Part shown: one piece after another, positions 1 to 8,573 of the stretch | Numbering within the stretch: the stretch's first letter is position 1 | Layout: every line of letters begins with the position of its first letter | Origin: Desulfobacteraceae bacterium | GTDB taxonomy: Bacteria; Desulfobacterota; Desulfobacteria; Desulfobacterales; SURF-15 | Assembly: GCA_003599475.1 (NCBI GenBank) | Contig: QZKK01000258.1 | Span: 1-15,816 of the forward strand | DNA length: 15,816 nt | Direction of reading: 5' to 3' | Notes under the pieces: generated by a model | Seen by the model: only the letters and a program-made list of their open reading frames with translations | Databases searched by the model: none | Told to the model about the DNA's origin: nothing | Made by a program: the position numbers and the translations under genes

Positions 1-1
1 T

Positions 2-1141
2 TATCGGACAATGGCGGACCGGTACGGGTTTGTCCCCGGAGAAAAAGTGCGAGTCGAGCTTTTTTCCGATACGAAGGCCTTCTATCTTGCCTCCTCACTT
101 TCGGTCAGAGACATCGAGGTGACCGGAGCCGTCGGTCTGGCCAAATTCAACAAGCTCCAGTTTCTCTCCCCCCGGGCTCTGGTCTTCGGCTATCGTTGGC
201 TGGATGCCGTCAGCCACGAATACATGCACTATCTCATCGTAAAGAAGACATCGAACCGGGCGCCGATCTGGTTCCACGAGGGGCTTGCAAAGTTCGAGGA
301 GACCCGATGGCGCGAAGGGCCCGATTATCTCTCCCCCCTCTATCGAACCCTTCTTTCCGAGGCACAGTCGGAGAGGCGCCTGATCGCCTTCAAAAAAATG
401 GAGCCGTCCCTGGTCCGCCTCGAAACACCGCAAGAGGTTCAGCTCGCCTACGCCCAGGCAGCTTCCGCTATCGAGTTTATCATCGACCGGGCCGGCTTCA
501 ATGGCCTGACCGAAGTCATGGAAGGCATGGCACGGGGGAAGACCCTGGGGGCGGAAGAGTCTCTCAAAGCAGTGCTCGGGCTGGAGTTTTCGGAGTTCGA
601 GGATTCCTGGAAAGGGTTTCTCGCCGCAAAAGGTCTTGAACCGGTTCCAGGGGCCGCCATGCACCGCTACAAGGTCAGAGAGGGGAAAACGGACGAGGAC
701 CGGATGGATCTAAAGGAGATCCGGTCTCTGGTTGCAAGGAACCGGTCGCATCTCGGCGATCGCCTCAAAGAAAAGGGGCGTACGGGCGCTGCCGTGTTGG
801 AGTACCGAAGAGCGCTTTCGGATGATCGGGATTCCGTTCCGGTCATGAAACGGCTCGCAACCGCCTTGATCTATCTGGGAAGGGATCAGGAGGCCTTGAA
901 CGCGTTGGATCGGATCATCGCACTCGCCCCCGACCACCCCACCCCCTATGCCCAGTTGGGTCGGCTCTCCTTGAAGCGAAAGGATCCTGCCGGGGCCAGA
1001 GCGGCGTTTGAGGAGGCCGTCCAGATCAACCCGTTCAACCCCGAGGTTCATGCCGGCCTGGCCGAGGCGATCGCCATGCTGGGGGATCCGGTGACGGCCG
1101 CAAAGGAAAGAGAAATCGCAAACAGGCTGAAAAAAGGATAA
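2..1141 (+). CDS. Peptidase MA-family zinc metallopeptidase with C-terminal TPR repeats (5' partial)
   Basis: The reading frame is open to the left edge of the window, and the residues before the first ATG (position 11) read smoothly into the protein, so the true start lies upstream and the gene is partial. Numbering from that ATG, an HExxH zinc motif (HEYMH) is at residues 69-73 (codons from 215), and a third-ligand glutamate sits in WFHEGLA near residue 90, the gluzincin arrangement of peptidase MA-like proteins. From about residue 245 to the end there are roughly three TPR-like helix pairs (for example around LGRDQEALNALDRI and KDPAGARAAFEEAV). The family is usually exported or membrane-anchored, but the N-terminus needed to judge this is missing. 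It lies 124 bp upstream of the moxR operon, separated by an inverted repeat, so co-transcription is possible but not shown. Substrate unknown. Confidence 0.85.
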   Translation, partial: YRTMADRYGFVPGEKVRVELFSDTKAFYLASSLSVRDIEVTGAVGLAKFNKLQFLSPRALVFGYRWLDAVSHEYMHYLIVKKTSNRAPIWFHEGLAKFEETRWREGPDYLSPLYRTLLSEAQSERRLIAFKKMEPSLVRLETPQEVQLAYAQAASAIEFIIDRAGFNGLTEVMEGMARGKTLGAEESLKAVLGLEFSEFEDSWKGFLAAKGLEPVPGAAMHRYKVREGKTDEDRMDLKEIRSLVARNRSHLGDRLKEKGRTGAAVLEYRRALSDDRDSVPVMKRLATALIYLGRDQEALNALDRIIALAPDHPTPYAQLGRLSLKRKDPAGARAAFEEAVQINPFNPEVHAGLAEAIAMLGDPVTAAKEREIANRLKKG

Positions 1142-1148
1142 CCGTTCA

Positions 1149-1240
1149 GCCACCAAGACACGAAGGCACGAAGAAGAATTATGAAGGCCAAAACCTTATC
1201 AAAAAAATGGATAAACTTCGTGTCTTCGTGCCTTAGTGGC
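1149..1240. repeat. CACGAAG-type intergenic inverted repeat, copy 1
   Basis: The left arm (1149-1173, beginning GCCACCAAGACACGAAG) and right arm (1216-1240, ending CCTTAGTGGC) are imperfect inverted repeats matching at 22 of 25 positions, with 42 nt between them. Related arms occur at 9628-9709 and 14101-14180, so this is a dispersed family. It sits just downstream of the peptidase gene and could act as an mRNA-end hairpin. Confidence 0.8.
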
Positions 1241-1265
1241 AAAGATCGGATTGAAAGAAACACCG

Positions 1266-2279
1266 ATGGAAGCTGCCGAAGCATATAAATTGTCCGACAC
1301 CGATCTTTCCCGGACAGAGGAGATGGGAAGGATCAAATCCGATATCGTATCGGAAATCAAGAAAGTGATCGTGGGCCAGGACAAAGTCATCGAAGAGATC
1401 CTGATCGCGCTCTTCTGCCGCGGCCACTGCCTCCTGGTGGGGGTTCCAGGGCTGGCCAAGACGCTTCTGATCTCGACCCTTGCAGGCATCATGGAGCTCA
1501 ATTACAATCGGGTTCAGTTCACCCCGGACCTGATGCCCTCCGATATCACGGGAACCGATGTCCTCGATGAAGAAGTGGGCAGCAGAAAGCGCCTGTTCCG
1601 TTATATCCGGGGGCCGATCTTCACCAACATCCTGCTTGCAGACGAAATCAATCGAACCCCGCCCAAGACCCAGGCGGCCCTTCTCCAGGCGATGCAGGAG
1701 TATAAGGTGACCGCAGGCGGTGCAACCCACTCCCTGGATCTTCCATTCTTCGTTCTGGCCACCCAGAATCCGATCGAACAGGAAGGGACCTATCCCCTTC
1801 CCGAAGCGCAGCTCGACCGGTTCATGTTCAACATCGAAATCGGCTACCCGTCTTTCGATCAGGAGATCGACATCGTCGCATCGACCACAAGCTCCTACCG
1901 GCCGGCGCTCCGAAAGGTCGTCGATGCCGGAAAGATCCTGGAGATGCAGGATCTGGTCAGAAAGGTTCCCGCATCCTCCCACGTCATCGGTTATGCGGTG
2001 AAACTGGTGCGCGCCTCGCGCCCGAAAGACACAGACGCCCTCTCCTTCATCCGGGAGTGGGCCGAATGGGGGGCCGGCCCCCGCGCATCCCAATATCTCA
2101 TCCTGGCGGCAAAGGCCAGAGCGGTCATGGAGGGCCGGTATGTGGCTTCGACGGAAGACGTTAAAGCCGTGGTGTATCCGATCCTGAGACACCGGATCAT
2201 CGCAAACTTCAAAGCGCAGGCAGAGGGGATCACCTCGCTCGATATGATCGAGCGGCTGCTTCGAGAGGTCTCCCCTTGA
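1266..2279 (+). CDS. MoxR-family AAA+ ATPase
   Basis: A 337-residue MoxR-type AAA+ ATPase, typical in size for the family. Walker A is GVPGLAKT (residues 59-66), Walker B is LLADEINR (about 123-130), and the family-specific ATQNPIEQEGTYPLPEAQ sensor region with the downstream LDRFM is intact. MoxR ATPases act as cytoplasmic chaperones that assemble or activate complexes containing VWA proteins. That fits here: the next genes encode a DUF58 protein and two VWA membrane proteins. I chose ATG 1266. An in-frame GTG at 1236 lies inside the right arm of the upstream repeat and would add repeat-encoded residues; TTG 1251 is a further alternative. None has a strong Shine-Dalgarno. It is the first gene of a five-gene operon, with the next gene starting 19 nt after its stop. 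Confidence 0.95.
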   Translation: MEAAEAYKLSDTDLSRTEEMGRIKSDIVSEIKKVIVGQDKVIEEILIALFCRGHCLLVGVPGLAKTLLISTLAGIMELNYNRVQFTPDLMPSDITGTDVLDEEVGSRKRLFRYIRGPIFTNILLADEINRTPPKTQAALLQAMQEYKVTAGGATHSLDLPFFVLATQNPIEQEGTYPLPEAQLDRFMFNIEIGYPSFDQEIDIVASTTSSYRPALRKVVDAGKILEMQDLVRKVPASSHVIGYAVKLVRASRPKDTDALSFIREWAEWGAGPRASQYLILAAKARAVMEGRYVASTEDVKAVVYPILRHRIIANFKAQAEGITSLDMIERLLREVSP

Positions 2280-2298
2280 AGCGGGTTAGGGGGATGTA

Positions 2299-3213
2299 TT
2301 GAACTATTTCGACCCGAAGGTCCTGGCCGGAGTCAAGAACCTGCATCTCAGGGCGAGATTCCTCGTCGACGGGGTCATGGTGGGAAAGCATGCCTCACAG
2401 GCGAAGGGCTTGAGCGCGGAATTCGAGGAGCACAGGGGATACGTCCCGGGGGACGATACGCGCCACATCGACTGGAAGGCCTATGCGAAATTCGACCGGT
2501 ATTTTGTCCGTGAATACCGTAAGACCACCAACATGAGGGCATACCTCGTCATGGACGCAAGCGCTTCCATGGGCTATGCCTCGAATGGCGTCAGCAAGTT
2601 CGACTACGGCGCCACCCTCTCGGCAGCCCTGGCGTATCTGATGTTGAAGCAGCAGGATGCGGTCGGCATGATTCTTTTTGCCGAAAAAATGGAAAAGATG
2701 ATCCCGCCGAAGACCGCTCACGACCACCTCTTCGCCGTTTTAAAAACCCTCGAAGCCACAAGGCCTCAGGGGGAGACCTCGGTTGCATCGGTGCTGAAGG
2801 AGCTTGCGGCATCCCTGAATGGAAAAGGCCTGAAGGGAAAGGGCTTGATCGTTTTACTCTCGGATCTTCTGGATCCCCGTCCGGATGCCGCAGAGGAGAT
2901 CGCCAAAGGACTGAAACAGCTCAGATCCAGGGGCAGCGAAGTAATCGTATTTCACCTGCTCGACGGGGACGAATTGCGCTTTCCATTCAAGGATCCGGCC
3001 CTTTTTGAAGATATGGAAAGAGACGTAAAGCTCCTTGCCGATCCAAAGGTGCTCCGATCGGCTTATCTAAAGAGGCTCCAGGAGCTCATTGCCCGCTACC
3101 GGAGCGCTTGTCTCTCCCATCGAATCGAGTATTCGCTTTTCGACACATCGGCGGGGCTGGACCGTGCTCTGGTAAGATATCTTGCCTGGAGGCAGAAGTT
3201 GAGGCGGAGGTGA
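2299..3213 (+). CDS. DUF58 domain protein (VWA-like, MoxR partner)
   Basis: A 304-residue DUF58 protein starting at TTG 2299, four bases after an AGGGGGA ribosome binding site; the nearby ATG at 2294 runs straight into a stop. The DUF58 signature is clear: YVPGDDTRHIDWKAYA at about residues 48-63, followed by DRYFVREY. An intact MIDAS-type motif, DASAS, is at residues 86-90, supporting a metal-binding VWA-like fold. No transmembrane segment is evident, so a cytoplasmic, membrane-peripheral role is likely. DUF58 proteins almost always follow a MoxR ATPase gene, as here, and are thought to be substrates or adaptors of that ATPase. The biochemical function is unknown. It precedes the BatA-like gene by 4 nt, implying translational coupling. 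Confidence 0.93.
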   Translation: MNYFDPKVLAGVKNLHLRARFLVDGVMVGKHASQAKGLSAEFEEHRGYVPGDDTRHIDWKAYAKFDRYFVREYRKTTNMRAYLVMDASASMGYASNGVSKFDYGATLSAALAYLMLKQQDAVGMILFAEKMEKMIPPKTAHDHLFAVLKTLEATRPQGETSVASVLKELAASLNGKGLKGKGLIVLLSDLLDPRPDAAEEIAKGLKQLRSRGSEVIVFHLLDGDELRFPFKDPALFEDMERDVKLLADPKVLRSAYLKRLQELIARYRSACLSHRIEYSLFDTSAGLDRALVRYLAWRQKLRRR

Positions 3214-3217
3214 ATCG

Positions 3218-5194
3218 ATGAGTCTTACCTTCATCAGTTCCGTATTGCTTTCCGGCGTCGCTGCGGTGATATTGCCGATCCTCATCCATCGGATCACCAA
3301 AAGACGCACGGTGGTCAGAGCTTTCTCCGCCGTTTACCTCCTGCTGCAGTCCCAGCCGGTTGCCGTCAGGCCCCGGCGGATCAAGCATCTGATGCTTTTG
3401 ATCCTGAGGGTCCTTGCCGTTGCCTCCATTGCTTTGATGATGGCGCAGCCAGTCTTCGTGCGTGCGGGATTCGGCACGCTGCTCAAGGACGGAGCCCAGG
3501 TGTTGATCCTTGATAACTCCTTGAGCATGAGCTTTTCCGAAGACCGCGGCAGGCGATTCGATATGGCAAAGAAGGCGGCAAGAGAAGCCCTGGAGGGCTT
3601 CCGGGGGCAGGTGGCCGTCATCGCTACGGCGGAAAACCGTAGAGGCAATCCGTCCGATCTGCTGTGGATGAGACCGGAATCCGCCCTGAGCCGGCTGGAG
3701 TCGATCCCCCTTTCCTTCGGAGGCAGCCGTACAGTCGATGCCTTCACCTCTGCTTTTCGCCTGCTGAAAGACCTGGAGGTTCCCGGACGGATCCTGGTGA
3801 TCAGCGATATGACCCGCAACGATTGGGCGAAGTTTAATCTTTCCGATTTCGAAACCGTCCCGGATGCAGAGGTCATATTTCTGAGAATCGGGCCTGCTGC
3901 ACGAGATGCCAACTTCTCCGTCAAGCAGGTTCGCCTGGAAACCGGGGGGATCATCGCCGGAGTCACAGAACGGCTCGAAGTGAGTGTTTCGAATCTTTCG
4001 GATCTTGCCGGCAGCCGCATCGTCGAGGCTCACCTTTCCGGAACGAAAACCGATCAGAAGTCGATTACGCTGGAAGCCGGCCGCGAAGGACAGGTTTCTT
4101 TCGATCTGCGGATCGATGACCCGGGATGGATCGAAGGGGAGATCAGGCTCTCCTCCGATCGCCTGTCCTACGATGATATCCACTATTTTCCGCTGAAAGT
4201 AAGAGAAAGAATCGACGTCCTCATCGTCGACGGAAATCCCGGCACCTCGCTCAGGTCGGGCGAAAGCTATTACCTTGCCAGTGCGCTGCGCCCGGCCGCG
4301 CTGCAGGCATCGGCTTTCCTTCCGGAAATAATCACCGAAAGCGAGTTTTCCCGGATGGACCCGCACGCGTACGACGCCCTGTTTGTTCTCAACGTTGCCC
4401 GGCCCGACCCCTACAGGCTCGCCTCCTTTCTGGATGCGGGAAAACCGGTCTTTCTTTTTCTCGGCGATCGCATCGATCCTTCGGCCTATAACCGGCTTCC
4501 ATTTTCCCCCTTTCGGATCCTCGGGCGGATCGAACCGATCGAAACCGTGGGGAAGGCAACGCGAATCGACAGGTTCGATGACGAGTTCAAGTTCCTCCAA
4601 GGGATAATAGAAAGCCTGAAAAAAGCCTCCTTCGGGGCATATTTTAAAATCGAGGGGGCATCGAATCCGATCCTTACCCTCGAAAATGAGGATCCGCTTT
4701 TGGCGGAAGCACAGGTCGGGGAGAGCCGGATGTTTGTTTTTTCTTCGAGCGCCGACCTGGACTGGAACGATCTTCCGCTGACCGCGGCCTATCTTCCGCT
4801 CGTCCGCGGGATGGTCAAGGAAGGTGGCGGATCGGCCGGAACTTCGCTTCCCGAAGGCATCCGGATCGGGGATCCTGCCGGAGAGAAGTTGAAAGGAAGG
4901 CAAGTGAAAGGACCTCCGGGAGGCCCCGGCCTCTACCGGGTGGATGCCGGAGCCGGAGAAATGCAGGGGGTAAACCCCCCCTATGAAGAGTCGGATCTGA
5001 CAAAGATCGATCCCGATTCGCTGGAAAAGAAACTGGCAACCGTTCATGCGACCGTACTCGAATACCGGGAGGGAGACCTGGAGAAGCGGCAAGGCGGGCG
5101 GAAACCGCTCTGGCCGTATCTGCTCGCCTTCCTTCTAGCGGTTCTGGCCGTGGAAACGGTGATCGCAAACGATCTGATAGGGGGCCGGAAGTAG
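3218..5194 (+). CDS. BatA-like membrane protein with VWA domain
   Basis: 658 residues, ATG 3218 preceded by GGAGGTG. The N-terminus has the BatA (aerotolerance-regulator N-terminal) layout: a hydrophobic segment at about 5-25, a short arginine-rich loop, then a second hydrophobic segment at about 57-80. A VWA domain follows with an intact DxSxS MIDAS motif (DNSLS, 99-103). The middle region (about 340-540) has the alternating strands of a glutamine-amidotransferase-like fold (for example VDVLIVDGNPG and ALFVLNVARP), and a final transmembrane helix lies at about 630-650. The VWA part is expected on the periplasmic or outer face between membrane anchors. Known VWA proteins of MoxR operons support metal-dependent protein contacts; the target here is unknown. 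A very long antisense frame over this gene appears to be a codon-bias shadow. Confidence 0.92.
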   Translation: MSLTFISSVLLSGVAAVILPILIHRITKRRTVVRAFSAVYLLLQSQPVAVRPRRIKHLMLLILRVLAVASIALMMAQPVFVRAGFGTLLKDGAQVLILDNSLSMSFSEDRGRRFDMAKKAAREALEGFRGQVAVIATAENRRGNPSDLLWMRPESALSRLESIPLSFGGSRTVDAFTSAFRLLKDLEVPGRILVISDMTRNDWAKFNLSDFETVPDAEVIFLRIGPAARDANFSVKQVRLETGGIIAGVTERLEVSVSNLSDLAGSRIVEAHLSGTKTDQKSITLEAGREGQVSFDLRIDDPGWIEGEIRLSSDRLSYDDIHYFPLKVRERIDVLIVDGNPGTSLRSGESYYLASALRPAALQASAFLPEIITESEFSRMDPHAYDALFVLNVARPDPYRLASFLDAGKPVFLFLGDRIDPSAYNRLPFSPFRILGRIEPIETVGKATRIDRFDDEFKFLQGIIESLKKASFGAYFKIEGASNPILTLENEDPLLAEAQVGESRMFVFSSSADLDWNDLPLTAAYLPLVRGMVKEGGGSAGTSLPEGIRIGDPAGEKLKGRQVKGPPGGPGLYRVDAGAGEMQGVNPPYEESDLTKIDPDSLEKKLATVHATVLEYREGDLEKRQGGRKPLWPYLLAFLLAVLAVETVIANDLIGGRK

Positions 5195-5199
5195 GAGGT

Positions 5200-5350
5200 G
5201 TTCAGTGTTCAGTGTTCAGTGTTCAGGAGGGCGCTGACGATCAAACGAGAGGTTGAACTGAAACCTTCTCTCGTTCCCATGCTCCTGCGTGGAACGCACT
5301 GCCGGCTTTTCTTTCCTGAACGCTGAACACTGAACACTGAACCCTGAACA
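5200..5350. repeat. Opposed arrays of a GTTCAGT heptamer
   Basis: Four tandem heptamers GTTCAGT run from 5200 to 5226, and five reverse-complement heptamers (CTGAACA with variants) run from 5316 to 5350, so the two arrays can pair over about 27 bp. Between them a second hairpin can form from AACGAGAG (5244-5251) and CTCTCGTT (5268-5275). The element fills the only large gap inside the five-gene operon and begins just after the BatA-like stop codon. Confidence 0.8.
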
Positions 5351-5370
5351 CTTTCGATAGGGATGATTGA

Positions 5371-6138
5371 ATGATGGTGATGATATCCAGACGAAATTTT
5401 CTCTTCTTCACCCTGGGGCTGGCCGCTCATCTTTCTTCCGGTCTGAAACTCTCCTACGGCTCCCGGTACCCCCACTTTTTCTTCACCCAGCTCAAATACC
5501 GGAGCGAGGAATGGGATCCAAACCCCCTGTTTCTGGAAGCCATCGTCGAGGAGCTGGAGCTCCGTACGAGCATAGACGCACGCCGGGAAAGACTCGTCAT
5601 GGAACCGACCGACCCCGATCTGTTTTTCAGCCCGTTTTTATACATGGCGGGCCGAAGTGCATTTGAATCCTTCACACGACAGGAAAGGGAGACCCTGAGA
5701 CGATTTCTGACGCATGGGGGATTTCTTTTTGCAGAAAACACGATCGGCGCCAGGGGAGCCGGGTTCGACCGGTCTTTTCGAGAAGAGATGAAAGCGCTTC
5801 TCCCGGAGGCCGAGTTGAAACCGCTTTCTCGTGATCATTCCGTCTACCAGAGCTTTTACCTGATCGAAGGCATCGGCGGCAGACAGCGGGTAAGCCCTTT
5901 CCTGGAAGGTGCCGTCCTCGATGCGTGGACGCCGGTGATCTACTCGCACAACGATCTTTCCGGCGCATGGGCCAGGGACAGGTATGGTAAGTGGGTTCAT
6001 GAGTGCACACCGGGTGGGGAAGCGCAAAGGGAGGCCGCTTTCAAAGACGGAATCAACATCATCGTTTACTCCCTGACTGCAGACTATAAGAAAGATGTAA
6101 TCCACCATCCCTTCATCCAAAAACGACGCAATGTATGA
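5371..6138 (+). CDS. DUF4159 protein with twin-arginine signal
   Basis: 255 residues, DUF4159-type. This family accompanies MoxR/VWA operons and often carries the label of a membrane or exported protein of unknown function. The N-terminus has a twin-arginine motif, SRRNFLF (residues 6-12), followed by a hydrophobic stretch (about 12-28), suggesting Tat export of a folded and possibly cofactor-bearing protein. The characteristic core is visible: a strand-rich start (YPHFFFTQLKY), DPDLFFSPFLYM near 70, and FLTHGGFLFAENT near 110. Start ATG 5371 is chosen from AGGG eight bases upstream; ATG 5374-5383 variants would change only a few residues. The stop overlaps the start of the next gene (ATGA), so the two are translationally coupled. 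The gene is separated from the BatA-like gene by the heptamer repeat arrays. Confidence 0.9.
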   Translation: MMVMISRRNFLFFTLGLAAHLSSGLKLSYGSRYPHFFFTQLKYRSEEWDPNPLFLEAIVEELELRTSIDARRERLVMEPTDPDLFFSPFLYMAGRSAFESFTRQERETLRRFLTHGGFLFAENTIGARGAGFDRSFREEMKALLPEAELKPLSRDHSVYQSFYLIEGIGGRQRVSPFLEGAVLDAWTPVIYSHNDLSGAWARDRYGKWVHECTPGGEAQREAAFKDGINIIVYSLTADYKKDVIHHPFIQKRRNV

Positions 6139-8372
6139 GCATGGAACGGTTCACCTTAAATCCTGTTTTCCCGGTTTGGTTGATCCTGCTTCTCCTGGCA
6201 TCCGGGATTGCCGCAGCTTTTCTCCAGTATGTAAAATTCCGGAGCCGTTTGGGAGAATCGAGGGGGAGGATTCTTTTTCTCCTCCGTATGGCTGCACTCC
6301 TTATGATTTTAACGGTTGCCCTCGATCCTTCCTGGATGTCGCAAACGGAGCATCGGATCGCTCCCTCCATCGCCGTTTTCATGGATACCTCCAAATATAT
6401 GGGACAAGCCGCATCCGATGGAAAAGGCACCCGTCTCGATCAGGCGAAGACGCTTCTTTCGGAAGGCCGGCTGCTTGAATCGCTCGGCAAAAAATTCGAT
6501 GTGACGCTGTATGGTCTCAGCGGTCGAGCCGATCCGCTGAGGCCCTTATCCCCCGGAGATCTGGAACGTATCGAGGCCGGAGGCGATTCCGGAGATCTGT
6601 CGGAGGCGCTTGGAAGACTTGGGGACCGGAAGAACTCCCTTGCGGTTCTGATCAGCGATGGAAACATCCATTGGAACGAAAACCCGAAAGCGCTTCTTCC
6701 CACCCTCACCGTACCGGTCGGAAACCGGGAAGTGTATCGGGACATCCTGATCAAGGAGATCAAGGCCCCGAGCCTTGCATTCAAAGGACGGGAAGCCTCT
6801 ATCGATGTCACCGTAAGAAGCCATGGGTTCCTGGACACTCCCATTCAGTTGCTTTTAAAGGATGGGGAAAACCTGGTCACCCTGAGGGAGATCCGCATTC
6901 AGGCCGATTCCGGCGAATCCGATTCCGGAGAAACGAGGGCCACCCTTTCGTTCACACCGAGTGACGTGGGCCGCAAAAGCCTGTCGATTTCCGTTCCTCA
7001 TCAGATTGGAGAAAGGATCGTCGAAAACAACCGGGTCCACCTCTCCATGGAAGTGACCCGGGACAAGACCCGCATCCTCATGGTCTCGGGAACGCCGAGC
7101 ATGAACTACCGGTTCATGCGCGCCGCACTGAAGAAGGATCCCTCCATCGACTTGCTGTCTTTCGTCATCCTCAGGACCCCTTCGGACGTCCTGCAGGTCC
7201 GCTCGCACGAACAGAGCCTGATCCCTTTCCCGGTGGATACCCTTTTCCTGAAGGAGCTGGCCAATTTCGATCTGGTCGTATTCGATAACTTCAATTACTC
7301 GCTCTATCTGAGCCCGGAACACCTGGAGGGTGTAAGAAATTTTGTAGATTCCGGAGGGGGCTTTGCCGTAATCGGAGGACCGGATCTGTTCAATGAAGGA
7401 ACCCCGGGGCTTTCCCCCATCGCAGAACTGCTTCCCTTTCGATTCGTTGAAGATGAATTCTACCGGCGTGAAACTCCCCTCGGCGTGAAATTGACCCGGA
7501 AAGGCATCCGGCATCCGTTGATGCAGTTCTCCGAAGCGGGCGGGGGTGTGGAGCGCCTCCGGTTCTGGCAGGAGATGCCCCCCGTCGACGGCATCAATCT
7601 GACAGAAGCCAAGAAACCATCGACGATCCTCCTGGAAAGCGCAGGCGGAATTCCCTGGCCGGTTCTCACCGTCTCGGAATATGGAAAGGGGAGGGTGCTG
7701 GCATTGACCACCGATTATGCGTGGAAATGGTACATGGGAAAAGTCGCCAGAAACGAGGGGACGCAAGGATATCTCCGGCTCGTTCACCGGATGGTACGAT
7801 GGCTGACCAAAGACCCGGGAATGCATCCGGTGCAGGTGATCCTTCCGGAATCGACGGGCGCCATCGGAAAACAGATCGATCTGCGAGTCCGCGTCCACGG
7901 GGAGGATTCATCCGATTCATTCGATCTTAAATCCCGTACCGCATCCGGAAAAGCCTCCTTTTCCATTCTAGATCCGGAAGGCGTGGAAGTCGAATGGACG
8001 CTTGGGGCGGCCTCGATACCCGGCGAGCACACGGTCTCTTTCATCCCCAAGAAGGAGGGGATCTATCGGATTCGAATCCAAACTTCCACAGGCGATCTGG
8101 AGGAATCGATTCCTGTAAGCGGACCGTTCGATCGGTTGGATGCCGCCCCCCGGCACGATCGGCTGGAGGCGATCTCTCGGGCGACAGGCGGAAAATTGGT
8201 TACGGAGTCCGGGGACCTTCTCAAAACGATCGAAGAATACGCCCGGCGCGGCGAAAGGCGGTTTATCGAGGAGAAGCGGCTGCCGGTTTGGGCAAACGCT
8301 TACGCAATGGCACTGATCATCGGACTGTTGTCCGCGGAATGGTTTTTCCGGAGACGGTGGGGGCTGGTGTGA
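6135..8372 (+). CDS. VWA / glutamine-amidotransferase-like membrane protein
   Basis: 745 residues, starting at ATG 6135 in a 4-bp overlap with the preceding stop. There are two N-terminal transmembrane segments (about 12-32 and 46-65), then a VWA-like domain whose MIDAS position reads DTSKY (84-88) rather than DxSxS, so metal binding may be lost. Residues about 315-430 resemble a class-I glutamine amidotransferase-like fold (ILMVSGTPSMNYRFMRAAL, LVVFDNFN, GGGFAVIGGPDLF); the nucleophile cysteine of true amidotransferases is not apparent. A C-terminal transmembrane helix lies at about 715-735 and ends in a basic tail. The architecture matches the second large membrane partner of MoxR/DUF58/DUF4159 operons. 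It is probably a structural or adaptor protein in the envelope complex. The exact function is unknown. Confidence 0.9.
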   Translation: MSMERFTLNPVFPVWLILLLLASGIAAAFLQYVKFRSRLGESRGRILFLLRMAALLMILTVALDPSWMSQTEHRIAPSIAVFMDTSKYMGQAASDGKGTRLDQAKTLLSEGRLLESLGKKFDVTLYGLSGRADPLRPLSPGDLERIEAGGDSGDLSEALGRLGDRKNSLAVLISDGNIHWNENPKALLPTLTVPVGNREVYRDILIKEIKAPSLAFKGREASIDVTVRSHGFLDTPIQLLLKDGENLVTLREIRIQADSGESDSGETRATLSFTPSDVGRKSLSISVPHQIGERIVENNRVHLSMEVTRDKTRILMVSGTPSMNYRFMRAALKKDPSIDLLSFVILRTPSDVLQVRSHEQSLIPFPVDTLFLKELANFDLVVFDNFNYSLYLSPEHLEGVRNFVDSGGGFAVIGGPDLFNEGTPGLSPIAELLPFRFVEDEFYRRETPLGVKLTRKGIRHPLMQFSEAGGGVERLRFWQEMPPVDGINLTEAKKPSTILLESAGGIPWPVLTVSEYGKGRVLALTTDYAWKWYMGKVARNEGTQGYLRLVHRMVRWLTKDPGMHPVQVILPESTGAIGKQIDLRVRVHGEDSSDSFDLKSRTASGKASFSILDPEGVEVEWTLGAASIPGEHTVSFIPKKEGIYRIRIQTSTGDLEESIPVSGPFDRLDAAPRHDRLEAISRATGGKLVTESGDLLKTIEEYARRGERRFIEEKRLPVWANAYAMALIIGLLSAEWFFRRRWGLV

Positions 8373-8377
8373 AACTT

Positions 8378-8410
8378 GATTCAAGATTCAAAGATTCAAA
8401 GATTCAAGAT
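8378..8410. repeat. Short tandem GATTCAA(A) repeat
   Basis: Four near-identical 7-8 bp units of GATTCAA(A/G) follow the operon's last stop by a few bases. Such tandem octamers are a simple intergenic repeat; no function is implied. Confidence 0.75.
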
Positions 8411-8416
8411 AGTATG

Positions 8417-8470
8417 AGTTTCTGATTCGATCAAATGCCGGAAGCGGCACGGCGGCGCTTATATGAAACT
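8417..8470. repeat. GATCAAA/CGGCGG palindromic element, copy A
   Basis: Bounded by AGTTTC at 8417 and GAAACT ending at 8470, which are short inverted ends. It shares GATCAAAT, the GGCGG core and GCTTATATGAAACT with copy B (8574-8634). The two copies flank the C-rich/G-rich palindrome at 8481-8562. Confidence 0.65.
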
Positions 8471-8480
8471 TCACCAATCA

Positions 8481-8562
8481 CCCCCACCCTGGCCCTCCCC
8501 CATCGAAGGGGGAGGAATCAAAAGCTCCCCTCCCCGGGTGGGAGGGGTTGGGGGAGGGGGAA
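8481..8562. repeat. C-rich/G-rich palindromic intergenic repeat
   Basis: Runs of CCCCCACCCT and CCCTCCCCC are followed by GGGGGAGG, then CTCCCCTCCCC and GGGAGGGG/GGGGGAGGGGG. The strand composition allows strong hairpins and nested inverted pairs. This type of element is widespread between genes in many bacterial genomes. Whether it ends transcription of the five-gene operon cannot be told from sequence. Confidence 0.75.
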
Positions 8563-8573
8563 AAATGGGCAGA

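Noticed and set aside
1236..1265. GTG 1236 as the moxR start
   Set aside because: It lies within the right arm of a dispersed repeat, so the added residues would be repeat-encoded and not part of the MoxR family sequence.
3086..5092. Very long minus-strand open frame (668 codons) opposite the BatA-like gene
   Set aside because: Composition is low-complexity and typical of antisense frames in GC-rich genes; no recognisable domain, and the plus-strand protein is clearly real.
6855..7898. Minus-strand open frame of 347 codons opposite the second VWA gene
   Set aside because: Shadow of the plus-strand gene, with no recognised motif and no ribosome site considered convincing.
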